Shown here one piece after another: positions 40,333 to 48,185 of a DNA stretch of 64,000 nt. Source of the stretch: Tsukamurella sp040611135 (GTDB lineage Bacteria; Actinomycetota; Actinomycetes; Mycobacteriales; Mycobacteriaceae); contig NZ_JBEXNL010000001.1 of NCBI RefSeq assembly GCF_040611135.1, positions 124,001 through 188,000 of the forward strand, written 5' to 3'. Made by a program: the position numbers and the translations under genes. Position 1 is the first letter of the stretch, and each line of letters opens with the position of its first letter. The notes beneath the pieces are model-generated. The model was not told where the DNA came from. It was given only the letters and a program-made list of their open reading frames with translations, and ran no database searches.

Positions 40333-41141
40333 GCGTTCTCCTGCTGTGTGTCCTGGGCCTCGGCTGCTTCGCCCACGGTGCGGCCGGTGGAGACGAACTC
40401 CCGGCGGTGCTCGTCCGAGTAGCCCGCGAGATTGAGTTCGAAGGTGAATCCCTGCTCGAACCGGTAGCTGGTGTGCACGTTCACCGGGTCGATCCCGTTG
40501 ATGGCCTCCTTCGCCTTCCGGATCACCCGGGTGTCCTTGGCCGCGATGGCCCGTGCCACCTCGAGGGCGGTCTCATCGAGCTCGGCCCGCGGCACCACGC
40601 GGTACACCGACCCGAAGTGCTCCAGCTGCTGCGCGGTCACGGTGCCGGCGGTGAAGTACAACGTGCGCATGAGGTGCTGCGGTACGAGACGCGCCAGATG
40701 CGTTGCGGCGCCCAGTGCCCCGCGGTCGACCTCGGGCAGCCCGAAGGTGGCGTCGTCGGAGGCGACGACCACGTCGGCGTTGCCGACGAGGCCGATGCCG
40801 CCGCCCAGGCAGAAGCCGTTCACCGCGACGATCACCGGGACCGCGCAGTCGTACACCGCGGAGAAGGCCGCGGCGCACCCGGCGTTCGCGCCGATGAGCG
40901 CACTGTAGCCGTCTCCTGCGGCCTGCGCCGCGTCGATCTCCTTGATGTCCACGCCGGCGTTGAATCCGCGGCCCGCCGCGCGCACCACCACGACGTGGCA
41001 CGACGGGTCGCGACCCGCCTCGGTGATGGCGTTCGCGAGGTCGAACCAGCCCTGCACGGTGAGGGCGTTGACGGGGGGCGCATCGACGGTGATCGTGTGG
41101 ATTCCGGACTCGTCGACGGTGGTCGTGATCGGTGAAGGCAC
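40329..41141 (-). CDS. echA20: EchA20, enoyl-CoA hydratase-type ring-cleaving enzyme (HIP pathway)
   Basis: A 270-residue crotonase-fold protein corresponding to Rv3550, which opens ring D of the HIP-derived CoA ester. Features: VRAAGRGFNAGVDIKEIDAA (oxyanion loop), VIVAVNGFCLGGGIGLVGNA (second oxyanion element) and FGLPEVDRGALGAATHLARL. The GTG start (VPSPITTT) is chosen because GAAGGAG lies five bases upstream; a longer frame crosses the operator region. It leads the operon echA20-ipdA-ipdB-ipdC and is divergent from two SDR genes. Confidence 0.9.
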   Translation of the reverse strand: MPSPITTTVDESGIHTITVDAPPVNALTVQGWFDLANAITEAGRDPSCHVVVVRAAGRGFNAGVDIKEIDAAQAAGDGYSALIGANAGCAAAFSAVYDCAVPVIVAVNGFCLGGGIGLVGNADVVVASDDATFGLPEVDRGALGAATHLARLVPQHLMRTLYFTAGTVTAQQLEHFGSVYRVVPRAELDETALEVARAIAAKDTRVIRKAKEAINGIDPVNVHTSYRFEQGFTFELNLAGYSDEHRREFVSTGRTVGEAAEAQDTQQENA

Positions 41142-41165
41142 ACCGACTCCTTCGAGGTAGACAGG

Positions 41166-41179
41166 TAGAACGTGATCTA
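41166..41179. promoter_or_regulatory. Degenerate KstR-like box upstream of echA20
   Basis: TAGAACGTGATCTA differs from the KstR consensus at one fixed base (GAT for GTT). It is 24 bases upstream of echA20 and six bases from a KstR2-like box. Confidence 0.35.
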
Positions 41180-41184
41180 AACCT

Positions 41185-41198
41185 AGCAATTGCTTGGT
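41185..41198. promoter_or_regulatory. KstR2-like box between echA20 and the SDR pair
   Basis: AGCAATTGCTTGGT matches the KstR2 consensus except for one base (CAAT for CAAG). It is centrally placed to control both the echA20-ipdABC operon and the divergent SDR genes. Confidence 0.65.
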
Positions 41199-41245
41199 AC
41201 GCTACCACCGAAGCCGGGTCAGCCGGAATACGAAGAGGAGAATCC

Positions 41246-42043
41246 ATGTCGAGCGCAGCCGTCCCAGGTGGCCTGGGACTCGAGGGCGCGGTGGTCCTGG
41301 TCACCGGCGGCGTCCGTGGGATCGGCGCGGGTATCGCCCGCGTGTTCCTCCGCCACGGGTCGACGGTGGTGGTCTGCGCCCGTCGGGAACCCGAGCGTCA
41401 GATCGAGGTCGACGGTGCCGTGGCCGAGTTCGTCGCGGCCGATGTCCGCGAGCCCGAGCAGGTCGAGGCCCTGATCGCCGGCATCGTCGAGCGGCACGGC
41501 CGGCTCGATGTGCTCGTCAACAATGCGGGCGGTGCTCCCTTCGCCGATGCCGCGACGGCCTCGACGCGCTTCCATGAGAAGGTCGTCGGGCTCAACCTGC
41601 TCGCACCGCTCCTGGTGGCACAGAGGGCTAATGCGGCCATGCAGCGCGCTGGGGGAGGGGCGATCGTGAACGTCTCCAGTGTGAGCGCGACCCGTCCCTC
41701 GCCGGGCACGGCGGCCTACGGGGCGGCCAAGGCGGGGCTCGACTCGCTCACCGCGAGCCTTGCGGTGGAGTTCGCGCCCGCGGTGCGGGTCAACGCGCTC
41801 GACGTGGGGATGGTCCGCACCGAGGCCGCCGAGCAGCACTACGGCGACGACGCCGGGATCGCGGCCATCGGTGCGACCGTGCCGCTCGGGCGGCTGGCCG
41901 ATCCCGAGGAGGTCGGCGCGTGCGCCGCATTCCTCGCCTCGCCCCTCGCGTCGTATGTCAGCGGCGCGACACTGCTCGTCCACGGCGGTGGCGAGCGCCC
42001 CGCCTTCCTGGCCGCCGCGAACGTCGAGCGCGACGCGCGGTAG
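41246..42043 (+). CDS. Short-chain dehydrogenase/reductase (Rv3549c-like)
   Basis: A 265-residue classical SDR. Features: cofactor loop LVTGGVRGIGAGIARVFLRH, CARRE after the second strand (arginines suggesting NADP), NNAGGAPFADA, a catalytic serine in VNVSSVSATRPSPGTAAY and YGAAKAG. By position next to echA20 it corresponds to Rv3549c, whose exact steroid or CoA-ester substrate is not settled. The ATG follows AGAGGAG. It is co-transcribed with a second SDR that starts 28 bases downstream. Confidence 0.82.
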   Translation: MSSAAVPGGLGLEGAVVLVTGGVRGIGAGIARVFLRHGSTVVVCARREPERQIEVDGAVAEFVAADVREPEQVEALIAGIVERHGRLDVLVNNAGGAPFADAATASTRFHEKVVGLNLLAPLLVAQRANAAMQRAGGGAIVNVSSVSATRPSPGTAAYGAAKAGLDSLTASLAVEFAPAVRVNALDVGMVRTEAAEQHYGDDAGIAAIGATVPLGRLADPEEVGACAAFLASPLASYVSGATLLVHGGGERPAFLAAANVERDAR

Positions 42044-42071
42044 ATCCGAACCACGAACGAGGAGAACAACA

Positions 42072-42977
42072 ATGACAGGAATCGTCGACGGTCGCGTCGT
42101 CATCGTCACCGGAGCCGGTCGGGGAATCGGTCGGGCCCACGCGCTCGCCTTCGCCGCGGAGGGCGCGGCTGTCGTGGTCAACGACTACGGGGTGGGGCTC
42201 GACGGTGCCGAGGCCTCATCGGGGCCGGCGCAGCAGGTCGTCGAGGAGATCCGCGCCGCGGGCGGCCGGGCGGTCGCGAATCCGTCGGACGTCGCCGATT
42301 GGGCGGGCGCGGAGGCGTTGGTGCGGACGGCGATCGACGAGTTCGGGCGCCTCGACGTGCTGGTGAACAACGCCGGCTTCCTCCGGGACCGGATGCTGGT
42401 GAACATGTCGGAGGCGGAGTGGGACGCGGTGACCAGGGTGCACCTCAAGGGGCACTTCGCGATGCTCCGGCACGCGGCCGGCTACTGGCGGGACGAGTCC
42501 AAGGCGGGGCGGCAGCCGGACGCGCGGGTGATCAACACCAGCTCCGGCGCGGGCCTGCTCGGCAGCATCGGCCAGGGCAACTACGCCGCCGCAAAGGCGG
42601 GTATCGCGGAGATGACGATCCAGGCGGCCGCCGAGATGGGGCGGTACGGGATCACCGTGAACGCGATCGCGCCCGCGGCCCGGACCCGCATGACGGAGAC
42701 GACCTTCGCCGACGACATGGCCGCGCCGGAGGACGGTTTCGACGCGATGGCGCCGGAGAACGTCTCGCCGCTCGTGGTCTGGCTCGGCAGTACTGAATCC
42801 GCGGATGTCACCGGCCGGGTCTTCGAGGTCGAGGGCGGCAAGGTCTCGGTGGCGCAGGGCTGGCGACACGGCCCGCAGCGCGACAAGGGCGCCCGTTGGG
42901 AGCCCGCCGAGCTCGGGACGGTCGTGCGCGGCCTGATCGCCGAGGCACCGGCCCCGGAGTCCGTCTACGGCGCGTGA
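42072..42977 (+). CDS. Short-chain dehydrogenase of the 17beta-HSD4-like group (Rv3548c-like)
   Basis: A 301-residue SDR with VIVTGAGRGIGRAHALAFAA, VVVNDYGVGLDGAEASSGPA (aspartate favouring NAD), NNAGFLRDRMLVNMSEAEWD and YAAAKAGIAEMTIQAAAEMG. The insert after the second strand and the C-terminal extension VFEVEGGKVSVAQGWRHG are typical of the multifunctional-enzyme-2-type SDRs that oxidise 3-hydroxyacyl-CoA esters. A hydroxyacyl-CoA dehydrogenase step of sterol degradation is therefore likely. It is followed by a strong hairpin before the convergent epimerase gene. Confidence 0.82.
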   Translation: MTGIVDGRVVIVTGAGRGIGRAHALAFAAEGAAVVVNDYGVGLDGAEASSGPAQQVVEEIRAAGGRAVANPSDVADWAGAEALVRTAIDEFGRLDVLVNNAGFLRDRMLVNMSEAEWDAVTRVHLKGHFAMLRHAAGYWRDESKAGRQPDARVINTSSGAGLLGSIGQGNYAAAKAGIAEMTIQAAAEMGRYGITVNAIAPAARTRMTETTFADDMAAPEDGFDAMAPENVSPLVVWLGSTESADVTGRVFEVEGGKVSVAQGWRHGPQRDKGARWEPAELGTVVRGLIAEAPAPESVYGA

Positions 42978-43020
42978 GCACAGGCCCGGGCGCTCCGCCG
43001 GAGCCCCGGGGGACGACGAT

Positions 43021-43056
43021 GCCGGCCGCGCGGGAGGGGATCTCCGCGCGGCCGGC
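43021..43056. terminator. GC-rich hairpin between convergent operons
   Basis: GCCGGCCGCGCGG (43021-43033) and its exact complement (43044-43056) form a 13-bp stem with a 10-base loop. It is placed between the SDR operon and the convergent epimerase/fadA5 operon, so it can act in both directions. Confidence 0.7.
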
Positions 43057-43091
43057 CGCGTCTCGGCGAGGGGTCGGCCGAGTTCGTGCGG

Positions 43092-44078
43092 TCAGGCCCG
43101 GGCGCGGAGCCGACCGGAGTCCACGAAGAACTGCACCAGCTCCGCCGCGGTGCTCTCCATGGTGCGCGGCGCGTACCCGAGTTCGTTGCGGGCCTTCGAG
43201 ATGTCCACCAGGGGAGATGCGAACAGCGGCCCGAGCGCCGCCTTCGACAGCACGTCGGAACCGAGTCTGCTGTTGATCGGCTCGAGGACGGGCATGACCG
43301 CGGCGAGCGCCCCGATCGGCACGGCCACGCGCGGTCCGGAGCGGCCGGCCGCACGCGCGGACAGGCGCATGGCGTCGATGATCGGCGCGAACTCCCCACC
43401 GAGAAGGTAGTTCTCGCCCGTCCTGCCCTTCTCCGCGGCGAGCATGATGCCGGTGGCCACGTCCCGGACATCGACCAGGTCGAAGCCGGCCTTCGAGACG
43501 AAGGCGGGCATCCGTCCCCGGGCGGCGGTGTGCGCGAGTCGATTCAACCGGGACAGGGCGGCGCCGTGGTCGGCGGGCCCCCACACGCCCGTGGGGTTGC
43601 AGATGGCCGCATCCAGCCCGTCGTCGATGACCTTCCGGAGCTCCTGCTCGCCGGCCCACTTGGAGCGGTCGTAGACGGGGATCTCGGGGCGCACGGACCG
43701 CGGCGCGGTCTCGTCGATGACCTCGACCAGATCCTGGTCGAACGCGTGGATCGAGCTCAGGTGCACCATCTTCCGCACGCCTGCGTCGAGCGCCGCGCGA
43801 GCGACGATGCGTACGCCCTGGGTGTTGAGGCGCCACGCGGCCTCGTCCTCCATTCGCAGCGTGATCATCGCGACCAGGTGGTAGACGACCTCGACGCCCT
43901 CGAATGCGGCGCGCATCTCGTCCGGTTCGAGGACACTCGCCTGCACCCACCGCACGCCCTCGGGCGCATGCGGCGACGAGGTCCGGTCGATCGCGACAAC
44001 CTCGTGTCCCTGCTCGACCAATTGCTGCAGGAGGTTCCCGCCCACGAATCCGGCTGCGCCGGTGACTGCTACGCGCAT
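43092..44078 (-). CDS. NAD-dependent epimerase/dehydratase-like (extended SDR)
   Basis: A 328-residue extended SDR. Features: MRVAVTGAAGFVGGNLLQQL (Rossmann loop), VYHLVAMITLRMEDEAAWRL, a catalytic serine in VHLSSIHAFDQ and Y-x-x-x-K in VYDRSKWAGEQELR. The C-terminal half varies, as in the 3beta-HSD/dihydroflavonol-reductase branch, so hydroxysteroid dehydrogenase activity is plausible but not shown. The ATG lies four bases after the fadA5 stop, so it is in the fadA5 operon. Longer frames upstream re-read fadA5. Confidence 0.75.
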   Translation of the reverse strand: MRVAVTGAAGFVGGNLLQQLVEQGHEVVAIDRTSSPHAPEGVRWVQASVLEPDEMRAAFEGVEVVYHLVAMITLRMEDEAAWRLNTQGVRIVARAALDAGVRKMVHLSSIHAFDQDLVEVIDETAPRSVRPEIPVYDRSKWAGEQELRKVIDDGLDAAICNPTGVWGPADHGAALSRLNRLAHTAARGRMPAFVSKAGFDLVDVRDVATGIMLAAEKGRTGENYLLGGEFAPIIDAMRLSARAAGRSGPRVAVPIGALAAVMPVLEPINSRLGSDVLSKAALGPLFASPLVDISKARNELGYAPRTMESTAAELVQFFVDSGRLRARA

Positions 44079-44082
44079 GTCG

Positions 44083-45243
44083 TCAGATCCGCTCGATGAT
44101 GGTGCCGGTGGCCATCGCGCCGCCGCAGCACATCGCGATGAGGGCGGTCGACGCATCGCGCCGCTCCAGCTCGTGCAGCGCGGTCGTGATGAGCCGGGCG
44201 CCGGTGGAGCCGACCGGATGACCGAGTGCGATGGCGCCGCCGTTGACGTTCACCTTGTCCGGATCGGGGCCGATCACCTGCTGCCAGGACAGGACCACGG
44301 AGGCGAAGGCCTCGTTGACCTCGAACAGGTCGATGTCGCCGAGCGACCGGCCGGAGCGCTCGAGCACGCGCTCGGTGGCGCGGATCGGGCCGTCGAGGTG
44401 GTAATACGGCTCCCCGCCGACCAGAGCCTGCGAGACGATCCGGGCGCGCGGGGTGAGGCCGAGCGCGGCGGCATGGTCGGAGTCCATGAGCAGGACGGCG
44501 GCGGCACCGTCGGACACCTGCGAGGAGGTGCCGGCCGTGTGCCGGCCACCGTCGAGCATGGGCGTGAGCTTGGCGAGCCCCTCGAGCGTGCTCTCGCGCG
44601 GACCCTGGTCCCGGGAGACCTCGATGGTCTCGCCGGTGGGCGCACCGTCGGCCATCGCGGGCGCCTTGAGCGGCACGACCTCGCGGTCGAACCGGCCCTC
44701 CGCCCAGGCCTGCAGCGCCTTGCGCTGCGACGCGAGGCCGAAGGCGTCGATGTCCTCGCGGGTGAGCCCGCGGCGTTCGGCGATCCGTTCGGCGGCGAGG
44801 AACTGGTTGGGCATGTCGATGGTCCACGACGGAGGGCGGGAGGTGCCCAGGCCCTCCGGGCGGTTCGCACCGAGCGGGATCCGGCTCATCGACTCGACTC
44901 CGCACGAGATGCCGGCCGCGATGGCGTCGGTGGCGATGAGGCCGGCGATCAGGCCCGTGGCCTGCTGGGCCGATCCGCACTGCGCGTCGATCGTGGTGGC
45001 GCCGGTCAGCTCCGGGAGGCCCTCGTTGAGCCAGGCGGTGCGGGTGATGTTGCCCGCCTGCTCACCGGCCTGCGTGACATTGCCGCCGATGATCTGCTCG
45101 ATCTGCGCCGGGTCGACCCCGGCGTGCCCGAGGAGGGCGGTGACGGTGCCCCCGAGGAGCTCGGCGGGGTGCAGTCCGCTCAGCCAGCCGCCTCGCTTGC
45201 CGATGGGGCTGCGGACGGCGTCGACGATGACGGGGATGCCCAT
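44083..45243 (-). CDS. fadA5: FadA5, steroid side-chain thiolase
   Basis: A 386-residue thiolase that cleaves 3-ketoacyl-CoA steroid intermediates during side-chain beta-oxidation. The nucleophilic cysteine is C89 in TTIDAQCGSAQQATG. Further motifs are GGRHTAGTSSQVSDGAAAVL, NEAFASVVLSWQQV, NGGAIALGHPVGSTGARLIT and the C-terminal MCCGGAMATGTIIERI. Sequence and length agree with Rv3546, remembered as near-collinear. It is divergent from cyp125, as in M. tuberculosis. The promoter region has one full KstR box (nearer cyp125) and one partial box. Confidence 0.93.
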   Translation of the reverse strand: MGIPVIVDAVRSPIGKRGGWLSGLHPAELLGGTVTALLGHAGVDPAQIEQIIGGNVTQAGEQAGNITRTAWLNEGLPELTGATTIDAQCGSAQQATGLIAGLIATDAIAAGISCGVESMSRIPLGANRPEGLGTSRPPSWTIDMPNQFLAAERIAERRGLTREDIDAFGLASQRKALQAWAEGRFDREVVPLKAPAMADGAPTGETIEVSRDQGPRESTLEGLAKLTPMLDGGRHTAGTSSQVSDGAAAVLLMDSDHAAALGLTPRARIVSQALVGGEPYYHLDGPIRATERVLERSGRSLGDIDLFEVNEAFASVVLSWQQVIGPDPDKVNVNGGAIALGHPVGSTGARLITTALHELERRDASTALIAMCCGGAMATGTIIERI

Positions 45244-45282
45244 ATCGATCGTTCCTCACATTCTCGGCTCGCCCCGATTGGG

Positions 45283-45296
45283 TAGAGCACGTTCTC
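45283..45296. promoter_or_regulatory. Partial KstR-like box near fadA5
   Basis: TAGAGCACGTTCTC differs from the KstR consensus at two fixed bases. It lies 39 bases upstream of fadA5. It could be a weak second site of the fadA5 promoter. Confidence 0.35.
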
Positions 45297-45430
45297 GATT
45301 GTGGCGCCGATCTCCGGCTCTGTCGAGCCTCATGCGGTGGCGCCGCGACTGGTTCGTCCCTGTGTAACTGCTGTGCAACCAGCGTCCTTCGCAATCTAGC
45401 TCACGAGCGGACAGTCTGTGCTTCAATGAG

Positions 45431-45444
45431 TAGAACATGTTTCA
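45431..45444. promoter_or_regulatory. KstR box in the fadA5-cyp125 gap
   Basis: TAGAACATGTTTCA matches the KstR consensus fully and lies 45 bases upstream of the cyp125 start. It may also act on the divergent fadA5 promoter. Confidence 0.8.
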
Positions 45445-45489
45445 GATACGCCTGGCCAGAGTCCGGGTGGAGACGCTTGAGGAGGCGGC

Positions 45490-46713
45490 GTGAGCGTGCA
45501 CTTCCCCGCGGGGTTCGATTTCACCAGCCCCGACCTGTGGTCGGAGCGGCGGCCCGAGGCCGAGTTCGCCGAGCTGCGGCGATCGGCACCGGTCTGGTGG
45601 CAGGACATCCCGCCCGGCACCACCGGCTTCGACGACGGTGGCTTCTGGGTAGTGTCCAAGCTGGAGGACATCAAGGCCATCTCGCGGAACCCGAAGCAGT
45701 ACTCGAACTGGGAGAACGGCGCGATCGTCCGGTTCGGTCCGGAGATCGAGCGCGAGCAGATCGACATGCAGCGGATGCTGCTGCTCAACATGGACCCGCC
45801 GCAGCACACCAAGACGCGCCGCATCATCTCGCGCGGCTTCACGCCGAAGGCGGTGCAGTCCCTGCACGACGCGCTGGCGGAGCGGGCCGAGCAGATCGTG
45901 CACGAGGCCCGCAAGGCCGGCGGCGGTGACTTCGTCGAGCAGGTCGCCAGCGAGCTCCCGCTGCAGGCGATCGCCGAGCTGCTCGGCGTGCCGCAGGAGG
46001 ACCGCAAGAAGCTCTTCGACTGGTCCAACTCGATGATGGCGTACGACGACCCCGAGTTCGAGGGCGACTACCTCACCGCCATGACCGAGTTCACCGGCTA
46101 TTCGTGGAACCTCGCGGAGGAGCGCCGCAAGTGTCCGATGGACGACATCGTGACCACCCTGGTGCAGGCGGACATCGATGGCGACGGTCTCGGCAGTGAC
46201 GAGTTCGCGTTCTTCGTGCTGCTGCTCGCAGTCGCCGGCAACGAGACCACGCGCAACGCCATCAGCCACGGCATGAAGGCCTTCGTCGACCATCCCGACC
46301 AGTGGGAGATCTACAAGGAGCAGCGGCCGCGCACCGCGCCCGACGAGATCGTGCGCTGGGCGACGCCCGTCTCGGTGTTCCAGCGGACCGCGCTCGAGGA
46401 CGTCCAGCTCGGCGAGCAGACGATCAAGAAGGGCCAGCGCGTCGCGCTGTTCTACGCCTCGGCCAACTTCGACGAGGACGCCTTCGAGGATCCCTACACT
46501 TTCAACATCCTGCGCGACCCGAACCCGCACGTCGGCTTCGGCGGCTCGGGCACCCACCACTGCGTGGGCGCGAACCTCGCCCGCCTCGAGATGGACCTGA
46601 TGTTCAAGGCCATCGCGGACGTCATGCCGAACCTGCGCGAACTCGAGCCCCCGCAGCGGCTGCGGTCGGGCTGGCTCAACGGCATCAAGCACTGGAAGGT
46701 CGCCTACGAGTAG
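45490..46713 (+). CDS. cyp125: CYP125, steroid C26/27 monooxygenase
   Basis: A 407-residue cytochrome P450 that oxidises the terminal methyl group of the cholesterol side chain to the acid, starting side-chain degradation. Haem-binding motif: HVGFGGSGTHHCVGANLARL. The I-helix is LLLAVAGNETTRNAISHGMK with the usual acid/threonine pair region. The E-R-R set starts at APDEIVRWATPVSVFQRTA. The GTG start follows GAGGAGG. It is monocistronic as seen here: a terminator-like hairpin follows, and a KstR box precedes. Confidence 0.94.
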   Translation: MSVHFPAGFDFTSPDLWSERRPEAEFAELRRSAPVWWQDIPPGTTGFDDGGFWVVSKLEDIKAISRNPKQYSNWENGAIVRFGPEIEREQIDMQRMLLLNMDPPQHTKTRRIISRGFTPKAVQSLHDALAERAEQIVHEARKAGGGDFVEQVASELPLQAIAELLGVPQEDRKKLFDWSNSMMAYDDPEFEGDYLTAMTEFTGYSWNLAEERRKCPMDDIVTTLVQADIDGDGLGSDEFAFFVLLLAVAGNETTRNAISHGMKAFVDHPDQWEIYKEQRPRTAPDEIVRWATPVSVFQRTALEDVQLGEQTIKKGQRVALFYASANFDEDAFEDPYTFNILRDPNPHVGFGGSGTHHCVGANLARLEMDLMFKAIADVMPNLRELEPPQRLRSGWLNGIKHWKVAYE

Positions 46714-46727
46714 GCGGCGAACTCACT

Positions 46728-46762
46728 GACGAGGCCCCCGGGATTTTCCTGGGGGACTCGTC
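46728..46762 (+). terminator. Hairpin terminator after cyp125
   Basis: GACGAG (46728-46733) plus a run of C pairs with G-rich sequence ending CTCGTC (46757-46762) around GATTTT. The stem is about 14 bp with small bulges. It lies 15 bases after the cyp125 stop codon. Confidence 0.75.
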
Positions 46763-46820
46763 GTGGTGCGGTCCGGAAACCCGGTGGCCCCGGGACGGTC
46801 GTGGAGGTTAGCGTGGTCGG

Positions 46821-46901
46821 GTGAGCACACCGGAATCGCATGAGGAAGGGGTCGCCGGTCCCGCCGCCGACCCCGTGCAGAACCGCGCCGTCGTGCGCTG
46901 A
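46821..46901 (+). CDS. Putative 26-residue leader peptide upstream of MFS efflux gene
   Basis: A short frame from a GTG codon ends in QNRAVVR and a stop. Right behind it CCGCGG pairs with a second CCGCGG (46903-46908, 46920-46925), and GACGA pairs with TCGTC (46934-46938, 46952-46956) just before the ribosome binding site of the MFS gene. This layout is what translation-attenuation leaders of chloramphenicol-exporter genes look like, as described for the Rhodococcus cmr gene. Expression is not proven. Confidence 0.4.
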   Translation: MSTPESHEEGVAGPAADPVQNRAVVR

Positions 46902-46969
46902 TCCGCGGGCCCGAGTCGGCCGCGGCGACCGGAGACGATCCCACGTTTCCGTCGTCCCAGGAGTGCTCC

Positions 46970-48115
46970 GTGCCTCGACTCGTCCTGTTCCTCGCCCTCG
47001 CCGTCTTCGCGATGGGTACCTCCGAATTCATGCTCGCCGGCGTGCTGCCGGCCCTCGCCGACGACCTCGCCGTCGCCCCGTCCGCCGCAGGAAGCCTCGT
47101 CTCCGCGTTCGCCGTCGGGATGGTCGTCGGTGCCCCGGTCACCGCCGCCCTCGCCCGACGGTGGCCGCCCCGCTCGGCCCTGCTCGGCTTCCTCGCACTG
47201 TTCGCGGCGGCGCACGTCGTCGGCGCGCTGGCCGCCTCCCTCCCGGTGCTGCTCGGGACCCGCGTCGTGGCCGCCTTCGCCAATGCGGGCTTCCTCGCCG
47301 TCGCGTTCACCGTGGCGGCCGCGGCGGTCGGCCCCGACCGTCGGGCGCGGGCGCTGTCGATGCTGCTCGCGGGGACCACCGTCGCCATGGTCGCGGGCGT
47401 TCCCGCCGGCGCAGGCGTAGGCGCCGCCGCGGGATGGCGCGTGCTGTTCTGGGCGGTCGCGTTGCTGTGCGTGCCGCCCTTCCTCGCGATCCTCGGTACG
47501 GCTCACCTCGATTCCATCGACGGCGGGCGTCGCTCGCTCCGAACGGAACTCGCCGCGCTGTACGACGGCCGAACGGCGACGATGCTCGTCCTCACCGCGC
47601 TGGTGAACGCGGGCACCTTCGGCGTCCTGACCTACCTCGCGGTCCCGGTGGCGGAAGTGCTGTCGGCGGCGTGGATCCCGCTGGTGCTGATGCTCTTCGG
47701 GGCGGGTGCGTGCGCCGGCGTCGCGCTCGTAGGCCGCGTCGCCGACGCCCGACCGCGAGCCCTCCTCGCTGCGGGAGCACCGCTCCTGGTGGGCGCGTGG
47801 GTGATGCTCGCTTCCGGCGGACGGGACCCGCTCCTCCTGCTGGCGATCGTGCCCCTGTCGGGCCTCCTCGCATTCGCCGTCGGCGGGACGCTGATCGCTC
47901 TCTCGATCGGGTCCGCCTCGGCAACTGCACCCACGATGGCCGGTTCCTACGCCACCGCCGCGCTCAACGTGGGCGCGGTGGCGGGACCCATCGGCGCGGG
48001 CGCTGCCCTCGACCGCCTCGGCGGGATCGCGGGACCGGCCGGATTCGCCGCGGCCGTCACGGCCATTGCGGCTGCGGCGATCCTCGCTGGGACGCGGCTC
48101 CGGTCGGGTCGGTGA
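46970..48115 (+). CDS. MFS drug-efflux transporter (Cmx/CmlR-like, DHA1)
   Basis: A 381-residue membrane transporter with about 12 hydrophobic segments. It opens with FAMGTSEFMLAGVLPALADD, the conserved start of the chloramphenicol-exporter group, followed by SLVSAFAVGMVVGAPVTAAL and ARRWPPRS (loop 2-3). A further motif is SMLLAGTTVAMVAGVPAGAG (helix 5, antiporter motif). Drug export is inferred from the family; the substrate is not known. The GTG start follows AGGAG by six bases. It sits inside the sterol cluster but carries no KstR box and instead has a leader-peptide-like region, so it is probably an independent insertion into the locus. Confidence 0.78.
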   Translation: MPRLVLFLALAVFAMGTSEFMLAGVLPALADDLAVAPSAAGSLVSAFAVGMVVGAPVTAALARRWPPRSALLGFLALFAAAHVVGALAASLPVLLGTRVVAAFANAGFLAVAFTVAAAAVGPDRRARALSMLLAGTTVAMVAGVPAGAGVGAAAGWRVLFWAVALLCVPPFLAILGTAHLDSIDGGRRSLRTELAALYDGRTATMLVLTALVNAGTFGVLTYLAVPVAEVLSAAWIPLVLMLFGAGACAGVALVGRVADARPRALLAAGAPLLVGAWVMLASGGRDPLLLLAIVPLSGLLAFAVGGTLIALSIGSASATAPTMAGSYATAALNVGAVAGPIGAGAALDRLGGIAGPAGFAAAVTAIAAAAILAGTRLRSGR

Positions 48116-48185
48116 TATGCGGTGCCTGCGCAGGCTTGTCCGCGCGCACCAGCCCATCGAGAGGTTCGGGGAACGATGCCGGGTG

